Shown in pieces: positions 57,092 to 59,554 of a stretch of 64,000 nucleotides of DNA (position 1 is the first letter of the stretch; each line of letters opens with the position of its first letter). A program made the translations under genes and the position numbers. The stretch covers positions 50,001-114,000 of the forward strand of contig JAJGOT010000607.1 in the NCBI GenBank assembly GCA_022457155.1, in the 5' to 3' direction. This DNA comes from Cladopsammia gracilis (taxonomy: Eukaryota; Cnidaria; Anthozoa; Scleractinia; Dendrophylliidae). The notes under the pieces were generated by a model. The model made no database searches. It saw only the letters and a program-made list of their open reading frames with translations, and was not told the origin of the DNA.

Positions 57092-59554
57092 TTATTTTTT
57101 TGGCTTTCAAGGTGGGCGCTTATTCGAATAAGTACGGTAATTTTAATATACAAGACACCTATCAGTGCAAAATAGTGTATCATAGATGTTTTGATGCAAG
57201 GGAAACAATTTTCGTTAAATTGGAGTTGTACTGTAACACATTAGTCAATTTGTGTCTGTCGTGACCTTAAAATATAGCGAGTGGTTGCTTGCTTACCAGA
57301 GGTTAAAAACAGTAGAAAAATTCAAATCACAGGCGTTGAAAGTGGTCGCAGTCGATTACGGGAGGTTTCCACTATAATGATTTGACTGAGAAAACTTGAT
57401 AATTTGGAAAAGTGGTGACGGCTTATGAATGGTGGTCGCTTACGAGAGGTGGTCGCTTACAAAAGGTGGTCGCTTACGAGAGGTGGTCGCTTACGAGAGG
57501 TGGTCGCTTACAAAAGGTGGTCGCTTAGGAGAGGTGGTTGCTTACGAGATGGTGGTCACTTATGAGAGGAGGTCGCTTATGAGAGGTGGTCGCTTAGGAG
57601 AGGTGGTCGCTTAGGAGAGGTGATCGCTTGTGAAAGGTGATCGCTTGTGAGAGGTGGTCGCTTATGAGAGGTGGTCGCTTAGGAGAGGTGGTTGCTTACG
57701 AGATGGTGGTCACTTATGAGAGGAGGTCGCTTATGAGTGGTGGTCGCTTAGGAGAGGTGGTCGCTTATGAGAGGTGGTCGCTTAGGAGAGGTGATCGCTT
57801 GTGAAAGGTGATCGCTTGTGAGAGGTGGTCGCTTATGAGAGGATGGTCACTTATGAGATGTGGTCGTTTGGGAGAGGTGGCCGCTTAGGAGAGGTGGTCG
57901 CTTACGAGAGGACGGCACGTATGAGATGTGGTCGTTTAGGACAGGTGGTCGCTTAGGAGAGTTGGTCGCTTAGGAGAGGTGGTCGCTTATTAGAGGTGAT
58001 CGCTTAAGAGAGAGGTGGTCGCTTAAGAGAGGTGGTCGCTTAGGAGAGGTGGTCGCTTATGAGAGGTGGTCGCTTATGGTGACTGGCTCGAAATGCAAAA
58101 TGCGCTCATCTGTGACCTGGATGCAACTTCACAACGGCAAACTTTTGGTTATAACTTCTTTGCTTTTTACTCTATTGCAATATTTCTTTTTGTATCTCCT
58201 AGTGGAATGAAGCATATTGCGGCCCTCCTAGAAAAAAATTGGACCGTTTTATTTGGCTCAAAATTTGTGAATCGACTTCCTTCGATACATGTATAGTCTA
58301 GTCTAGGAAGGCCTCAATTTGAAATGAGGGATTTGCGCAAATCCAGATTTTGGCTCCTGTATAATTATTTCGAATAAAATCGGTTCATATTCATGCTTCA
58401 TTCTACTAGGAGATACAAAAAGAATTATTGAAATAGAGTAAAAAACAAAGAAGTTATAACCAAAAGTTTGCCGTTGCAAAATTGCATCCAGGCCACAGAT
58501 GAGCACATTTTGCATTTCGAGCGAGTCACCTTAACTATGGCGCGAACAGACTACGGTAGTTTGTGCACGCAGATTTTAAGTGAAAAGTTTATATTATTCA
58601 ATTTCTCAACATTTACAAAAGTCATTGCAGTGGAATCACGGGTTTAGTCTTCGTCATCGGGAAGAGCTTGTTTTACAAACAGTCGATTAAGTTAAAATTT
58701 TCGCTTATCGATGTCAAGTTCTGTCGATTCAAGCCAATCGAATCCCTCTGTCTTTTAACTCTTGTTGGGTTTGTATCACTTCATGGAAGGTCGAATCTTT
58801 CTTCATAGCACGATGATATTCTAAGAGTACTTTTCTCAGTTCCTTTCTGTAATCAAGAAGCAAAGCATTTTCAGCTTTTACTCGAGCCACAAAATTGTGT
58901 TAATCTCCGTTTTGCTCGTGTTCATTTATCAAAGTAGCTCAAAGTGTTGAACTCGGCTTCGTGGCGACTGAAAGCGTTATCGTGAATACGTGACCAAGGA
59001 TTTATCTGCTCTTGCTGTTCTTGGGAAGATTCCATTTCTTCGGTAGATTGAGACCCTTGAGATGACTGTTCACTTTCTTGCGAGCTTTCGCTTTGTCGCG
59101 AGCCGTCGGAGGATTTTGCATTTATTTTGATTCGTAATGCTCAACTAGAGCGGACAAATTTCACACTTTACTGCCTCTCCCTCGAATCGTTTATATGTTA
59201 GATCCCAGATTTTAGGACACACGTGACCAGACTAGTCCAGGGTCTCTCTTTTCTCGCTTCAGGGGACGGGAAGATGAGAGACCCTGGGAACGAGGTTGCA
59301 CCACAGGAAAGTACAGCTCGTCAGCATTCATTTAAATATATCTATCGTTGTTTTTTTCCGTAGTTCCCTTGAAGATAATCCTGATCATAACTGTTCTAGC
59401 AGTTGTAGCAGTTGTAGTTGTACATATGCTGTTGATAGCGGGCTGTCGACACGTCAATCGTAAGAGAAAAAGGCGCAGAGAAATAAAGGAAATAAAGGAA
59501 ATAAAGCAGCACCAGAAAGAGTCACTATGTATTGACAGTGGAGTTTCGGTTTAG
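4896..59554 (+). CDS. furin/kexin-like proprotein convertase (PCSK family, subtilase S8B), 13 coding exons
   Basis: Joined exons: 4896-5069, 8681-8785, 28273-28362, 30563-30688, 32041-32099, 32460-32548, 34074-34252, 34537-34752, 34901-35001, 35704-35937, 37345-37637, 55658-55834, 59364-59554 (2034 nt, 677 residues). By family it is a Ca2+-dependent serine endoprotease of the secretory pathway that cleaves proproteins at basic sites. Layout: signal peptide 1-25; prodomain to about 104 with a conserved secondary site (VKKR, 72-75); catalytic domain with Asp151, His186, Asn289 and Ser363, spaced much as in furin (153, 194, 295, 368); P domain about 445-572 with RRGD at 489-492; Ser/Thr-rich stalk; membrane helix about 619-640; basic tail. 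The three furin disulfide pairs are kept (C203-C355, C297-C327, C449-C471). Oddities: no Arg at the primary autocleavage site (KEKK, 101-104), HGN for HGT, ATS for GTS, no Cys-rich region. The ortholog group within PCSKs is not settled. Confidence 0.9.
5245..5390. mobile_element. hairpin MITE, copy 1 of a two-copy family
   Basis: Inverted arms of about 29 bp (TATATGTTGTGGTGCAATTT and its counterpart ending 5390) enclose a second stem of TTTTCCTTTGTTT. A second copy at 29274-29440 has the central segment in the opposite orientation. Confidence 0.7.
5890..6170. repeat. 28-bp minisatellite with telomere-like TTAGGG cores
   Basis: About nine units of AGTTAGCTAGGGTTAGCTTT plus a short variable part. 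Related fragments in inverse orientation (CTAACCCTAACCC) lie near 5407, and direct ones near 5790-5825, so the region can fold back on itself. Confidence 0.85.
7432..8071. mobile_element. non-autonomous TIR element
   Basis: The left end (CCCTGGGTGTTTGAAAGCCA) and the right end (CTTTCGAACAACTGGGCCCA) are imperfect inverted repeats. The interior is rich in GGTTAA and TTAACC motifs in both orientations. No coding capacity. Confidence 0.45.
8681..8785 (+). CDS. convertase exon 2: prodomain with secondary cleavage site
   Basis: Encodes residues 59-93 in phase 0. It reads [16 protein letters not shown] then SKKTPESS. The VKKR|S site aligns with the internal prodomain site of furin (VTKR|S), whose second cleavage frees the inhibitor. 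Flanked by TTCTTCACAG and AAAG|GTACAT. Confidence 0.85.
8945..10441. mobile_element. non-autonomous piggyBac-type (TTAA) element
   Basis: Bounded by TTAA on both sides. The left end is TTAA|CCCATTGGTTCCT and the right end AGGAGTGAATGGG|TTAA. TTAA duplication with CCC...GGG termini is the piggyBac signature. A triple CCGGCCA motif sits at 8967-8991. No transposase frame remains in about 1.5 kb. Confidence 0.6.
12169..12345 (-). CDS. short ORF of unknown origin
   Basis: A 58-codon minus-strand frame begins [20 protein letters not shown] and ends [10 protein letters not shown]. It is polar and not repetitive. It lies just outside the symmetric element at 12487-15961, so that insertion may have separated it from upstream sequence. 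No family was recognised. It may be a fragment of a transposon protein or chance. Confidence 0.2.
   Translation of the reverse strand: MPHSPRSTRGSLRHFSSDFDWDMLDQNITNLVANSLKQQARLLFVAQCILAQNVFVAQ
12915..13066. mobile_element. MITE with GATGGTTTTCAC ends
   Basis: Inverted termini GATGGTTTTCACTCACGTGA and its counterpart ending GTGAAAACCATC. The internal block (GCCATGGCGGCTATGTTGGT, and its inverse) also occurs inside the small MITE at 41692-41864, so the two families share a core. Confidence 0.65.
13139..13330. repeat. tandem repeat of about 60-65 bp with GTATAC cores
   Basis: Three imperfect units contain ACCCAAAACTATCCATTAGC and GCATTTGTTGTATACAAAAA. The array lies inside the symmetric element at 12487-15961 and is part of its left arm. 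Confidence 0.65.
14870..15200. mobile_element. CCGTA-type MITE with a G run
   Basis: Inverted termini TACCGTAAACCTCCGAAATA and TATTTTCGGAGGTTTACGGTA (the last 21 positions ending 15200), flanked by TA. The interior repeats GGGCTTATTT and contains an 18-base G run at about 15160. It shares its architecture with the elements at 16730-17021 and 56144-57139. Confidence 0.75.
16730..17021. mobile_element. CCGTA-type MITE
   Basis: Inverted termini TACCGTATTTTCTCTATTAA and TTAATCGAGAAAATACGGTA. Its interior has three tandem copies of GGGGCCCGGCGTTTATTC near 16940-17000. Confidence 0.75.
18132..18168 (+). repeat. terminal-hairpin motif, copy 1
   Basis: GCGCATGAGTATAGGCTAC, a 4-nt loop, then GTAGCCTCTTGTTA. 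The same hairpin plus CTTGTTA tail occurs at 44089-44122 and 44503-44540, so it looks like a conserved element end. Confidence 0.5.
18558..18704 (+). CDS. possible short secreted-type ORF or first exon
   Basis: A 48-codon frame with a good start context (CCAAAATGG) begins [16 protein letters not shown], a plausible signal peptide, and continues with [20 protein letters not shown] before a TGA. A splice donor just before the stop (CAAG|GTTGTT) could extend it. No family was recognised and no downstream exon was found, so it may be chance. Confidence 0.25.
   Translation: MVALFRCVLLFLYTLLKFDVPNAYVFFYERDDNLICNRNEIKKARQGC
19013..19092. repeat. 11-bp CCTAGGCAAAA tandem repeat
   Basis: Six units of CCTAGGCAAA(A)A are bracketed by two copies of GTCTTCTAAAAACCTAG. 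The unit contains the palindrome CCTAGG. Confidence 0.8.
19727..19811. repeat. GAGTTGGACTTC minisatellite, left array
   Basis: About 12-bp units alternating GAGTTGGACTTC and GAGTTCGAGTTC. An inverse array (GAAGTCCAACTC) lies at 21473-21524, so the two may be the repetitive ends of one 1.8-kb element. Confidence 0.7.
20930..20979. repeat. 50-bp near-perfect palindrome
   Basis: Two 25-bp arms meet without a loop at CCGG. The outer part is CGCGCGGCCAAAT and the inner part TTGCCTACCGGTAGGCAA. I count one mismatch pair. It is GC-rich in an AT-rich setting and could extrude as a cruciform. Confidence 0.85.
21230..21440. repeat. degenerate GTCCGTATTAGAGAGG repeats
   Basis: Several spaced copies of GTCCGTATTAGAGAGG-like units. 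The wording resembles the subrepeats at 29850-30200 and 30361-30521, which suggests related non-autonomous elements. Confidence 0.45.
21473..21524. repeat. GAAGTCCAACTC minisatellite, right array
   Basis: Units of AACTCGAAGTCCAACTCGAA, the inverse of the array at 19727-19811. The arrangement suggests paired ends of an element that includes the palindrome at 20930. Confidence 0.6.
22270..22344 (-). mobile_element. tRNA-derived SINE head
   Basis: On the minus strand it reads GGCTAAGATGGCACAGTGGT (box A-like), and later GAGTTCAAACCC (box B-like), spaced as in a tRNA. A T-rich stretch follows. The stems are imperfect, so it is not called as a functional tRNA gene. Confidence 0.5.
22470..22640 (+). 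mobile_element. SINE-like dispersed repeat with a conserved central domain
   Basis: Contains AACCCTGTGATGGACTTTCA followed by CCCATCCAGGGGG, a wording typical of conserved central domains of animal SINEs, then AAGCTCCGGCCGTGTGGGCC. The recognition is from memory of repeat families and needs a library search. Confidence 0.4.
23899..24180. mobile_element. MITE with TA target duplication
   Basis: Perfect 19-bp inverted termini begin GAGCAGTTTTCAATTGAGT and are flanked by TA on both sides. The interior contains several CCAATCA/TGATTGG motifs and the GCGCTTGGC core of the minisatellite at 368-580. A fragment with the same left end lies at 32650-32700. Confidence 0.85.
24235..27717 (+). mobile_element. 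TIR-bounded unit carrying a PIN-like/CXC gene
   Basis: Imperfect inverted repeats of about 120-130 bp bound the unit. The left (24235-24364) begins AGTCATTTTA and includes AAATTCCCACA and CATACTAAAAGTCCCCAAAA. The right (27599-27717) has the matching inverse and ends TAAAATGACT. Inside lies a broken gene (25301-27217) with an apparent 5' exon ending in a strong donor (TTAACAG|GTAAGTGA, 24908) and an acceptor before 25282. The target duplication is unclear. The arrangement suggests a transposon carrying, or built on, this gene. Confidence 0.55.
25301..27217 (+). pseudogene. broken gene with PIN-like nuclease fold and CXC (tesmin/TSO1-like) domain
   Basis: From ATG 25301 the frame reads [20 protein letters not shown] and then hits an in-frame TAG at 25427. 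After it come [18 protein letters not shown] and, to 25909, [19 protein letters not shown]. Frameshifts follow near 25900-26180. The frame 26182-26976 holds [12 protein letters not shown] and [13 protein letters not shown], acidic motifs as in PIN/FEN-type nucleases, then [16 protein letters not shown]. Near 27045 another frame gives [20 protein letters not shown], a Cys-rich CXC motif, disrupted by about three copies of a 20-bp GGCTTGACTGTTCTTGAC repeat. The end is [10 protein letters not shown] and a stop. Similar multi-copy proteins of unknown function occur in cnidarians and arthropods (from memory). At least one stop and several frameshifts mark it as non-functional. Confidence 0.75.
27956..28054. 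repeat. stem-loop with 25-bp arms
   Basis: GATTTCAGGTTAATTTTGAT plus TTTCC at the left, and the exact inverse at 28030-28054, about 50 bp apart. It immediately precedes the pentanucleotide array. Confidence 0.8.
28060..28186. repeat. pentanucleotide microsatellite (ACTGC/ACCGC)n
   Basis: A run of TACTG, ACTGC, then mixed ACTGC and ACCGC units, ending about 90 bp before exon 3 of the convertase. Length variation here could bring it closer to the branch-point region. Confidence 0.85.
28273..28362 (+). CDS. convertase exon 3: end of prodomain and start of the mature enzyme
   Basis: Encodes residues 94-123 in phase 0: [18 protein letters not shown] then [12 protein letters not shown]. The W-x-x-Q-Q and QWYI blocks align well with furin, but the expected R-x-K/R-R autocleavage site between them is absent. 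Only KEKK (101-104) is basic. Flanks are ATTTTCAG and ATT|GTAAGT. Confidence 0.85.
29274..29440. mobile_element. hairpin MITE, copy 2
   Basis: Arms TGTTAGATGTTTATGTTTGT... and the inverse ending ACATCTAACA, with an inner stem CCTTTGTTT/AAACAAAGG. Compared with 5245-5390 the inner segment is inverted, so the family exists in both orientations. Confidence 0.75.
29850..30200. repeat. degenerate repeats of CCTCCCGTAAGTGGACACC type
   Basis: Six or more units of roughly 20 bp with CGTAAGTGGACACCTCCC wording. The inverse wording (GGTGGTCGCTTA) makes up the large array at 57423-58075. Confidence 0.6.
30357..30523. mobile_element. MITE with GTGAAACCTGTATTAAG ends
   Basis: Inverted ends GTGAAACCTGTATTAAGCGG and CTTTTATACAGGTTTCAT enclose CGGACACC-type motifs. 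A partial relative lies at about 17677. It ends about 40 bp before exon 4 of the convertase. Confidence 0.6.
30563..30688 (+). CDS. convertase exon 4: catalytic Asp
   Basis: Encodes residues 124-165 in phase 0. It contains [20 protein letters not shown] then NHPELSSNY. Asp151, the first Asp of VVDDG, is the catalytic Asp, and NHPEL matches the family NHPDL. An N-glycosylation sequon lies at Asn132 (NIT). Donor is TAT|GTAATG. Confidence 0.9.
30732..31409. mobile_element. piggyBac-type (TTAA) MITE
   Basis: The left end is TTAA|CCCTTTAAGCC and the right end GGCTTAAAGGG followed by TTTG, a decayed TTAA. The CCC...GGG termini match those of 8945-10441. A hAT-like MITE is inserted inside. Confidence 0.5.
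31168..31337. mobile_element. hAT-like MITE nested in a TTAA element
   Basis: Inverted termini CAGTGTTCCAG and CTGGAACACTG are flanked by ATACATG on both sides, a 7-bp match consistent with the 8-bp duplication of hAT elements. The CAGTG start is also typical of hAT. Confidence 0.75.
32041..32099 (+). CDS. convertase exon 5: loop before the catalytic His
   Basis: Encodes residues 166-184 plus two bases: [19 protein letters not shown]. This loop is shorter than in furin and lacks the acidic/Asn residues that line the furin S2 pocket next to the catalytic His. It ends GG|GTATGT, and the split Gly codon is completed by exon 6. Confidence 0.85.
32460..32548 (+). CDS. convertase exon 6: catalytic His
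   Basis: Completes Gly185, then reads [16 protein letters not shown] and [13 protein letters not shown]. His186 is the catalytic His. The family norm is HGTRCAGE, so HGNN is unusual. Cys190 matches the conserved Cys beside the active site, and Cys203 is half of a conserved disulfide. Acceptor TATCACTAG, donor GCAG|GTACGT. Confidence 0.9.
33064..33943. mobile_element. Harbinger-like TIR element with 3-bp TGA flanks
   Basis: The termini are GGCCCTGTCCACACTAATGC and GCATTAGTGTCTACGGAGCC, with TGA on both sides. Subterminal motifs AAAACG and CCGTTTT recur. Its ends resemble those of the larger element at 40366-42296, which has TTA duplications. No transposase. Confidence 0.65.
33437..33815 (+). 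mobile_element. insert with an internal tRNA-like promoter module
   Basis: Starts TAACCCATGAATACGCGCAT and ends CGGGTTGGCTCGAAGAGGCC. Between them TAGCGCAGTGGATAAG (box A-like) and GGTTCGAATCC (box B-like) sit at 33605-33645, too close for a whole tRNA, followed by a T tract. The same outer blocks and a fuller tRNA-like core recur inverted at 42605-43222. Confidence 0.55.
34074..34252 (+). CDS. convertase exon 7: substrate-pocket region
   Basis: Encodes residues 215-274: [40 protein letters not shown], then [16 protein letters not shown]. Asp252 in SWGPGD aligns with furin Asp258 of the S1 pocket. Glu230 and Glu258 align with S4 acidic residues (236 and 264), while furin Glu257 is Gly here. 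Basic specificity is probably kept at P1 but altered elsewhere. Donor AAG|GTATTT. Confidence 0.9.
34537..34752 (+). CDS. convertase exon 8: oxyanion-hole Asn
   Basis: Encodes residues 275-346 in phase 0: [53 protein letters not shown]. Asn289 in AAGNGG is the oxyanion residue. Cys297 and Cys327 form a conserved disulfide. This is one of the best conserved parts of the protein. Confidence 0.92.
34901..35001 (+). CDS. convertase exon 9: catalytic Ser
   Basis: Encodes residues 347-379 plus two bases: [20 protein letters not shown] then [13 protein letters not shown]. Ser363 in ATSAA is the nucleophile. The family consensus is GTSASAP, so the Gly, second Ser and Pro are replaced. Cys355 pairs with Cys203. 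The donor follows GCAAA|GTAGGG. Confidence 0.88.
35002..35703 (+). other. convertase intron 9 with two dyad structures
   Basis: GT-AG intron of 0.7 kb. A 179-bp hairpin (35274-35452) fills its centre. A second imperfect inverted pair (CTCGCAATCTGATTGGTTG at 35551 and CGACCAATCAGATTGCGAG ending 35650) lies just before the acceptor TTATAG. Confidence 0.8.
35274..35452. repeat. long hairpin or palindromic MITE in intron 9
   Basis: Arms of about 73 bp, nearly identical inverted copies beginning AAATTTACACCGGTTTTCCG, flank a short loop that itself contains GACTCAC/GTGAGTC. It could be a compact MITE. In RNA it would form a long duplex between exons 9 and 10. Confidence 0.88.
35704..35937 (+). CDS. 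convertase exon 10: end of catalytic domain and start of P domain
   Basis: Completes Asn380, then encodes [18 protein letters not shown], then [19 protein letters not shown] and [23 protein letters not shown] and GFGLMDAG are strongly conserved in convertases. Cys449 is paired with Cys471 of exon 11. The exon ends in a split Arg codon at AG|GTTTGA. Confidence 0.92.
35938..37344 (+). other. convertase intron 10
   Basis: GT-AG intron of 1.4 kb without recognised mobile elements or coding exons. It includes short AT-rich and C-poor stretches only. Confidence 0.7.
37345..37637 (+). CDS. convertase exon 11: P domain
   Basis: Encodes residues 459-555: [65 protein letters not shown] at 489-493 and W-x-F with the WGE-P-G-W-L run are P-domain hallmarks. 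This domain stabilises the catalytic fold. A sequon lies at Asn521 (NLT). The exon ends in phase 1 at AAGG|GTAAGT. Confidence 0.92.
37912..38387. mobile_element. TTAA-type MITE
   Basis: TTAA|GGGGACACTGTCAC at the left and GTAACAGTGTCCC|TTTAA at the right, with TTAA at both ends (37912-37915 and 38384-38387). About 470 bp, non-coding. Confidence 0.75.
38985..39415 (+). repeat. dispersed repeat, copy 1
   Basis: Closely matches 44140-44520 over about 350 bp, including TTTTGCATGCAAATTTAT, TGGCTTCATTGTGGTACAGC and AACTCTTCTCCATGTCGGAC. It lacks the hairpin end seen at 44503-44540. Confidence 0.8.
40839..41654. mobile_element. TTAA-type element nested in the TA MITE
   Basis: TTAA|GGTGATTCCTCAG and CTGAGGAATCACC|TTAA. 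The uninterrupted relative has a single TTAA at 55410-55413 at the matching position, which proves insertion with TTAA duplication. The interior repeats ATAGGTCACC(A/G)TGCTCG twice. Confidence 0.88.
41692..41864. mobile_element. 173-bp TA MITE nested in the same host MITE
   Basis: Ends GAGCGTATGCAC and GTGCATACGCTC with TA on each side. The uninterrupted relative has an empty site at about 55376-55379. Its core shares GTCACGGCGGCCATATTGGT with the MITE at 12915-13066. Confidence 0.85.
42605..43222 (-). mobile_element. insert with internal tRNA-like core, longer copy
   Basis: Read on the minus strand it starts with ACCCGTGAATATACGCGCAT and ends with CACGGGTTGGCTCTAAGGAG, the same outer blocks as 33437-33815. 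The tRNA-like core lies at 42811-42882, followed by a T tract and CTTCGGACTGAA. Confidence 0.55.
42811..42882 (-). mobile_element. tRNA-like core of a SINE-type insert
   Basis: Minus strand: GGTCACGGTGGTCGAGTGG (box A-like) and GGTTCGAATCTC (box B-like) at tRNA spacing. Acceptor and anticodon stems are poorly paired, so a working tRNA gene is unlikely. Confidence 0.5.
43617..43652. repeat. poly-G run
   Basis: An almost pure G tract of about 36 bases with two A interruptions. Similar G or C runs occur at 4818, 15160, 51290, 51524 and 56760, several of them inside MITEs. G-quadruplex potential is evident. Confidence 0.9.
43919..44076. mobile_element. Harbinger-like MITE with TTA duplications
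   Basis: Ends GGCGTCGTTCACACTTGGTG and CACCAAGTGTGAACGACGCC, with TTA at 43916-43918 and 44077-44079. The interior is built of GTGCTCGGGCAC motifs, so nearly the whole 158 bp can fold on itself. Confidence 0.88.
44123..44540 (+). repeat. dispersed repeat, copy 2, bounded by hairpin ends
   Basis: Matches 38985-39415. On both sides lies the motif GCGCATGAGTATAGGC, a short hairpin and CTTGTTA (44089-44122 and 44503-44540). The hairpin next to a fixed tail recalls rolling-circle element 3' ends, but the tail is not the classic CTRR. Confidence 0.6.
44729..44896 (+). repeat. 168-bp module with promoter-like motifs, copy 1
   Basis: Identical by eye to 53493-53660. On the plus strand it has GTGCAAAT, CATTGG (inverse CCAAT) and GGTATATATTAA in promoter-like order. 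On the minus strand it has AATAAAG near its end, so it could equally be a retroelement terminal segment. Function unresolved. Confidence 0.6.
45425..46110 (+). repeat. 85-92-bp tandem repeat, about eight copies
   Basis: The unit contains GTGGACTTTAGGTCCGTTTA, GAGAGCTTGTT, GAGTCTCTGATTGGCTTCGG and GCCCTTGTCAGAGAAGTTTT. CTTTAGGTCC starts recur at spacings of roughly 83-92 bp. The open frames over it are periodic translations of the repeat, not a gene. Confidence 0.88.
46795..48704. mobile_element. foldback element with about 730-bp arms and 9-bp duplication (MULE-like)
   Basis: GTTGGAGCG flanks both sides (46795-46803 and 48696-48704). The element (46804-48695, 1892 bp) begins GAGTGTAACTTTTTGTCGCG and ends with its inverse. 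The outer parts are stacked GTCGCGA and GGTGCGGGTAA subrepeats. The arms run to about 47533 and from about 47950, around a spacer of some 415 bp. Long TIRs with a 9-bp duplication fit Mutator-like or Foldback elements. No transposase. Confidence 0.85.
49080..50060 (+). pseudogene. decayed L1/Tx1-like LINE reverse transcriptase
   Basis: Pieces in shifting frames follow the order of a LINE reverse transcriptase: [25 protein letters not shown] (finger motif), [38 protein letters not shown], then [18 protein letters not shown], where FASD stands for the catalytic F/YADD box. Further on, [13 protein letters not shown] and [18 protein letters not shown] match the L1-type region after the polymerase. 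Several frameshifts and the altered catalytic box make it dead. Confidence 0.75.
50230..50747 (-). pseudogene. unidentified split open frame
   Basis: Two overlapping minus-strand frames appear to be one broken reading frame. The first (50747 to 50427) begins [20 protein letters not shown] and contains [20 protein letters not shown] and a [10 protein letters not shown] basic patch. The second (50451 to 50230) has [16 protein letters not shown] and [19 protein letters not shown]. One frameshift near 50440 separates them. A minus-strand TATA motif lies 500 bp upstream (51252). I do not recognise the family. Confidence 0.35.
50922..51005 (+). promoter_or_regulatory. TATA-type core promoter cassette, copy 2
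   Basis: CCGGTATAAAAGGAGCTTGG, CCCGGCCATTCTCACC (initiator-like, about 28 nt after the TATA box) and ACAACTGACAAA, in the same order as at 3195-3300. A third TATA segment faces it on the minus strand at 51241-51254. Confidence 0.45.
51267..51570. mobile_element. MITE with GGATGGACCATTAG ends and G/C runs
   Basis: Inverted termini GGATGGACCATTAGAAAAGT with a long G run at the left and the exact inverse with a C run at the right. Between them lie A-runs with TATTCC spacers. It could form a very stable hairpin. Confidence 0.85.
52190..52877 (+). pseudogene. 5'-truncated CR1/L2-like LINE, C-terminal ORF and 3' tail
   Basis: The frame reads [60 protein letters not shown] and [10 protein letters not shown], and stops at 52723. 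This is the conserved C-terminal part of CR1/L2-type LINE polyproteins. The 3' UTR ends AAATAAAGATTTTTG and a (TTTG)n tail near 52860-52877, as expected for that clade. The endonuclease and most of the reverse transcriptase are missing. The 5' join near 52140-52190 is GC-rich and its origin is unclear. Confidence 0.82.
53432..53920. repeat. 359-bp insertion between 65-bp perfect direct repeats
   Basis: 53432-53496 and 53856-53920 are identical, containing GGAGTGTCACTCTCCATATC and AACAATGGCGGCAGAAATAA. The insert starts with the 168-bp module of 44729-44896, then has GTGATCTGTGTTCGGAG, the inverse of a segment just downstream of that module (about 44910-44928), then unrelated GC-rich sequence. 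Confidence 0.9.
54508..55193. repeat. tri- and hexanucleotide microsatellite complex
   Basis: Successive blocks: (CTGCTG)n, (TAC)n, pure (TGCTAC)n at about 54730-54890, (TGGTAC)n, (TGCCAC)n, (CGCTAC)n, (CACTAC)n and (TAA)n. Each block differs from its neighbour by one substituted base, as if units mutated and spread in turn. The minus-strand frame of Val/Ala repeats is an artefact of this array. Confidence 0.95.
55225..55586. mobile_element. intact TA-flanked MITE (reference copy for the nested one)
   Basis: Ends GAGAGCTTAAGCAACCACAA and CGTCGTTGCTTAAGCTCTC with TA on both sides. It lies 70 bp before exon 12 of the convertase. It preserves both empty target sites used by the two insertions in its relative at 40662-42025. 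Confidence 0.88.
55658..55834 (+). CDS. convertase exon 12: end of P domain and Ser/Thr stalk
   Basis: Completes Gly556, then [15 protein letters not shown], the last P-domain strand (family pattern T-L-x-x-W/F-x-L-x-L-Y-G-T). The rest is a low-complexity stalk ([36 protein letters not shown]) likely to be O-glycosylated. It replaces the Cys-rich region of furin. Donor CCTG|GTAGGC. Confidence 0.9.
56144..57139. mobile_element. CCGTA-type MITE with expanded GGGCGCTTATT repeats
   Basis: The ends TACCGTATTTATTCGAATAA and TTATTCGAATAAGTACGGTA are inverted. Inside are a 28-base G run (56760), several copies of TTTTTGGCTTT(C/T)A(A/G)GGTGGGCGC type, and (TTA)n tracts. Confidence 0.8.
57423..58075 (+). 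repeat. 17-bp minisatellite, about 38 copies
   Basis: The unit is AGAGGTGGTCGCTTAYG with scattered variants (GGTGATCGCTTGTGAA and others). A higher-order pattern is visible: the variant run GGAGGTCGCTTATGAG plus GTGATCGCTTGTGAAAGG recurs about 190 bp apart (57570 and 57730-57800). Confidence 0.95.
58074..58534. mobile_element. inverted-repeat element with about 140-bp arms, TTAA-type
   Basis: The left arm starts GGTGACTGGCTCGAAATGCA after TTAT and the right arm ends GCATTTCGAGCGAGTCACC before TTAA. Both include AACTTTTGGTTATAACTTCT-type sequence. It abuts the minisatellite, whose last unit runs into the left arm. Confidence 0.7.
59364..59554 (+). CDS. convertase exon 13: membrane helix and cytosolic tail
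   Basis: Encodes residues 615-677 and the stop. A 22-residue hydrophobic helix ([20 protein letters not shown]) is followed by [12 protein letters not shown], a stop-transfer cluster, then three EIK units and [15 protein letters not shown]. The tail has no obvious furin-type acidic cluster or YxxL sorting signal. An AATATA at about 59620 could serve as a weak polyadenylation signal. No AATAAA is close. Confidence 0.88.

Larger units (their letters stand above)
55835..59363 (+). other. convertase intron 12
   Basis: GT-AG intron of 3.5 kb containing a CCGTA-type MITE (56144-57139), the 17-bp minisatellite (57423-58075) and an inverted-repeat element (58074-58534). The last 800 bp show no element or exon. 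Confidence 0.8.
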
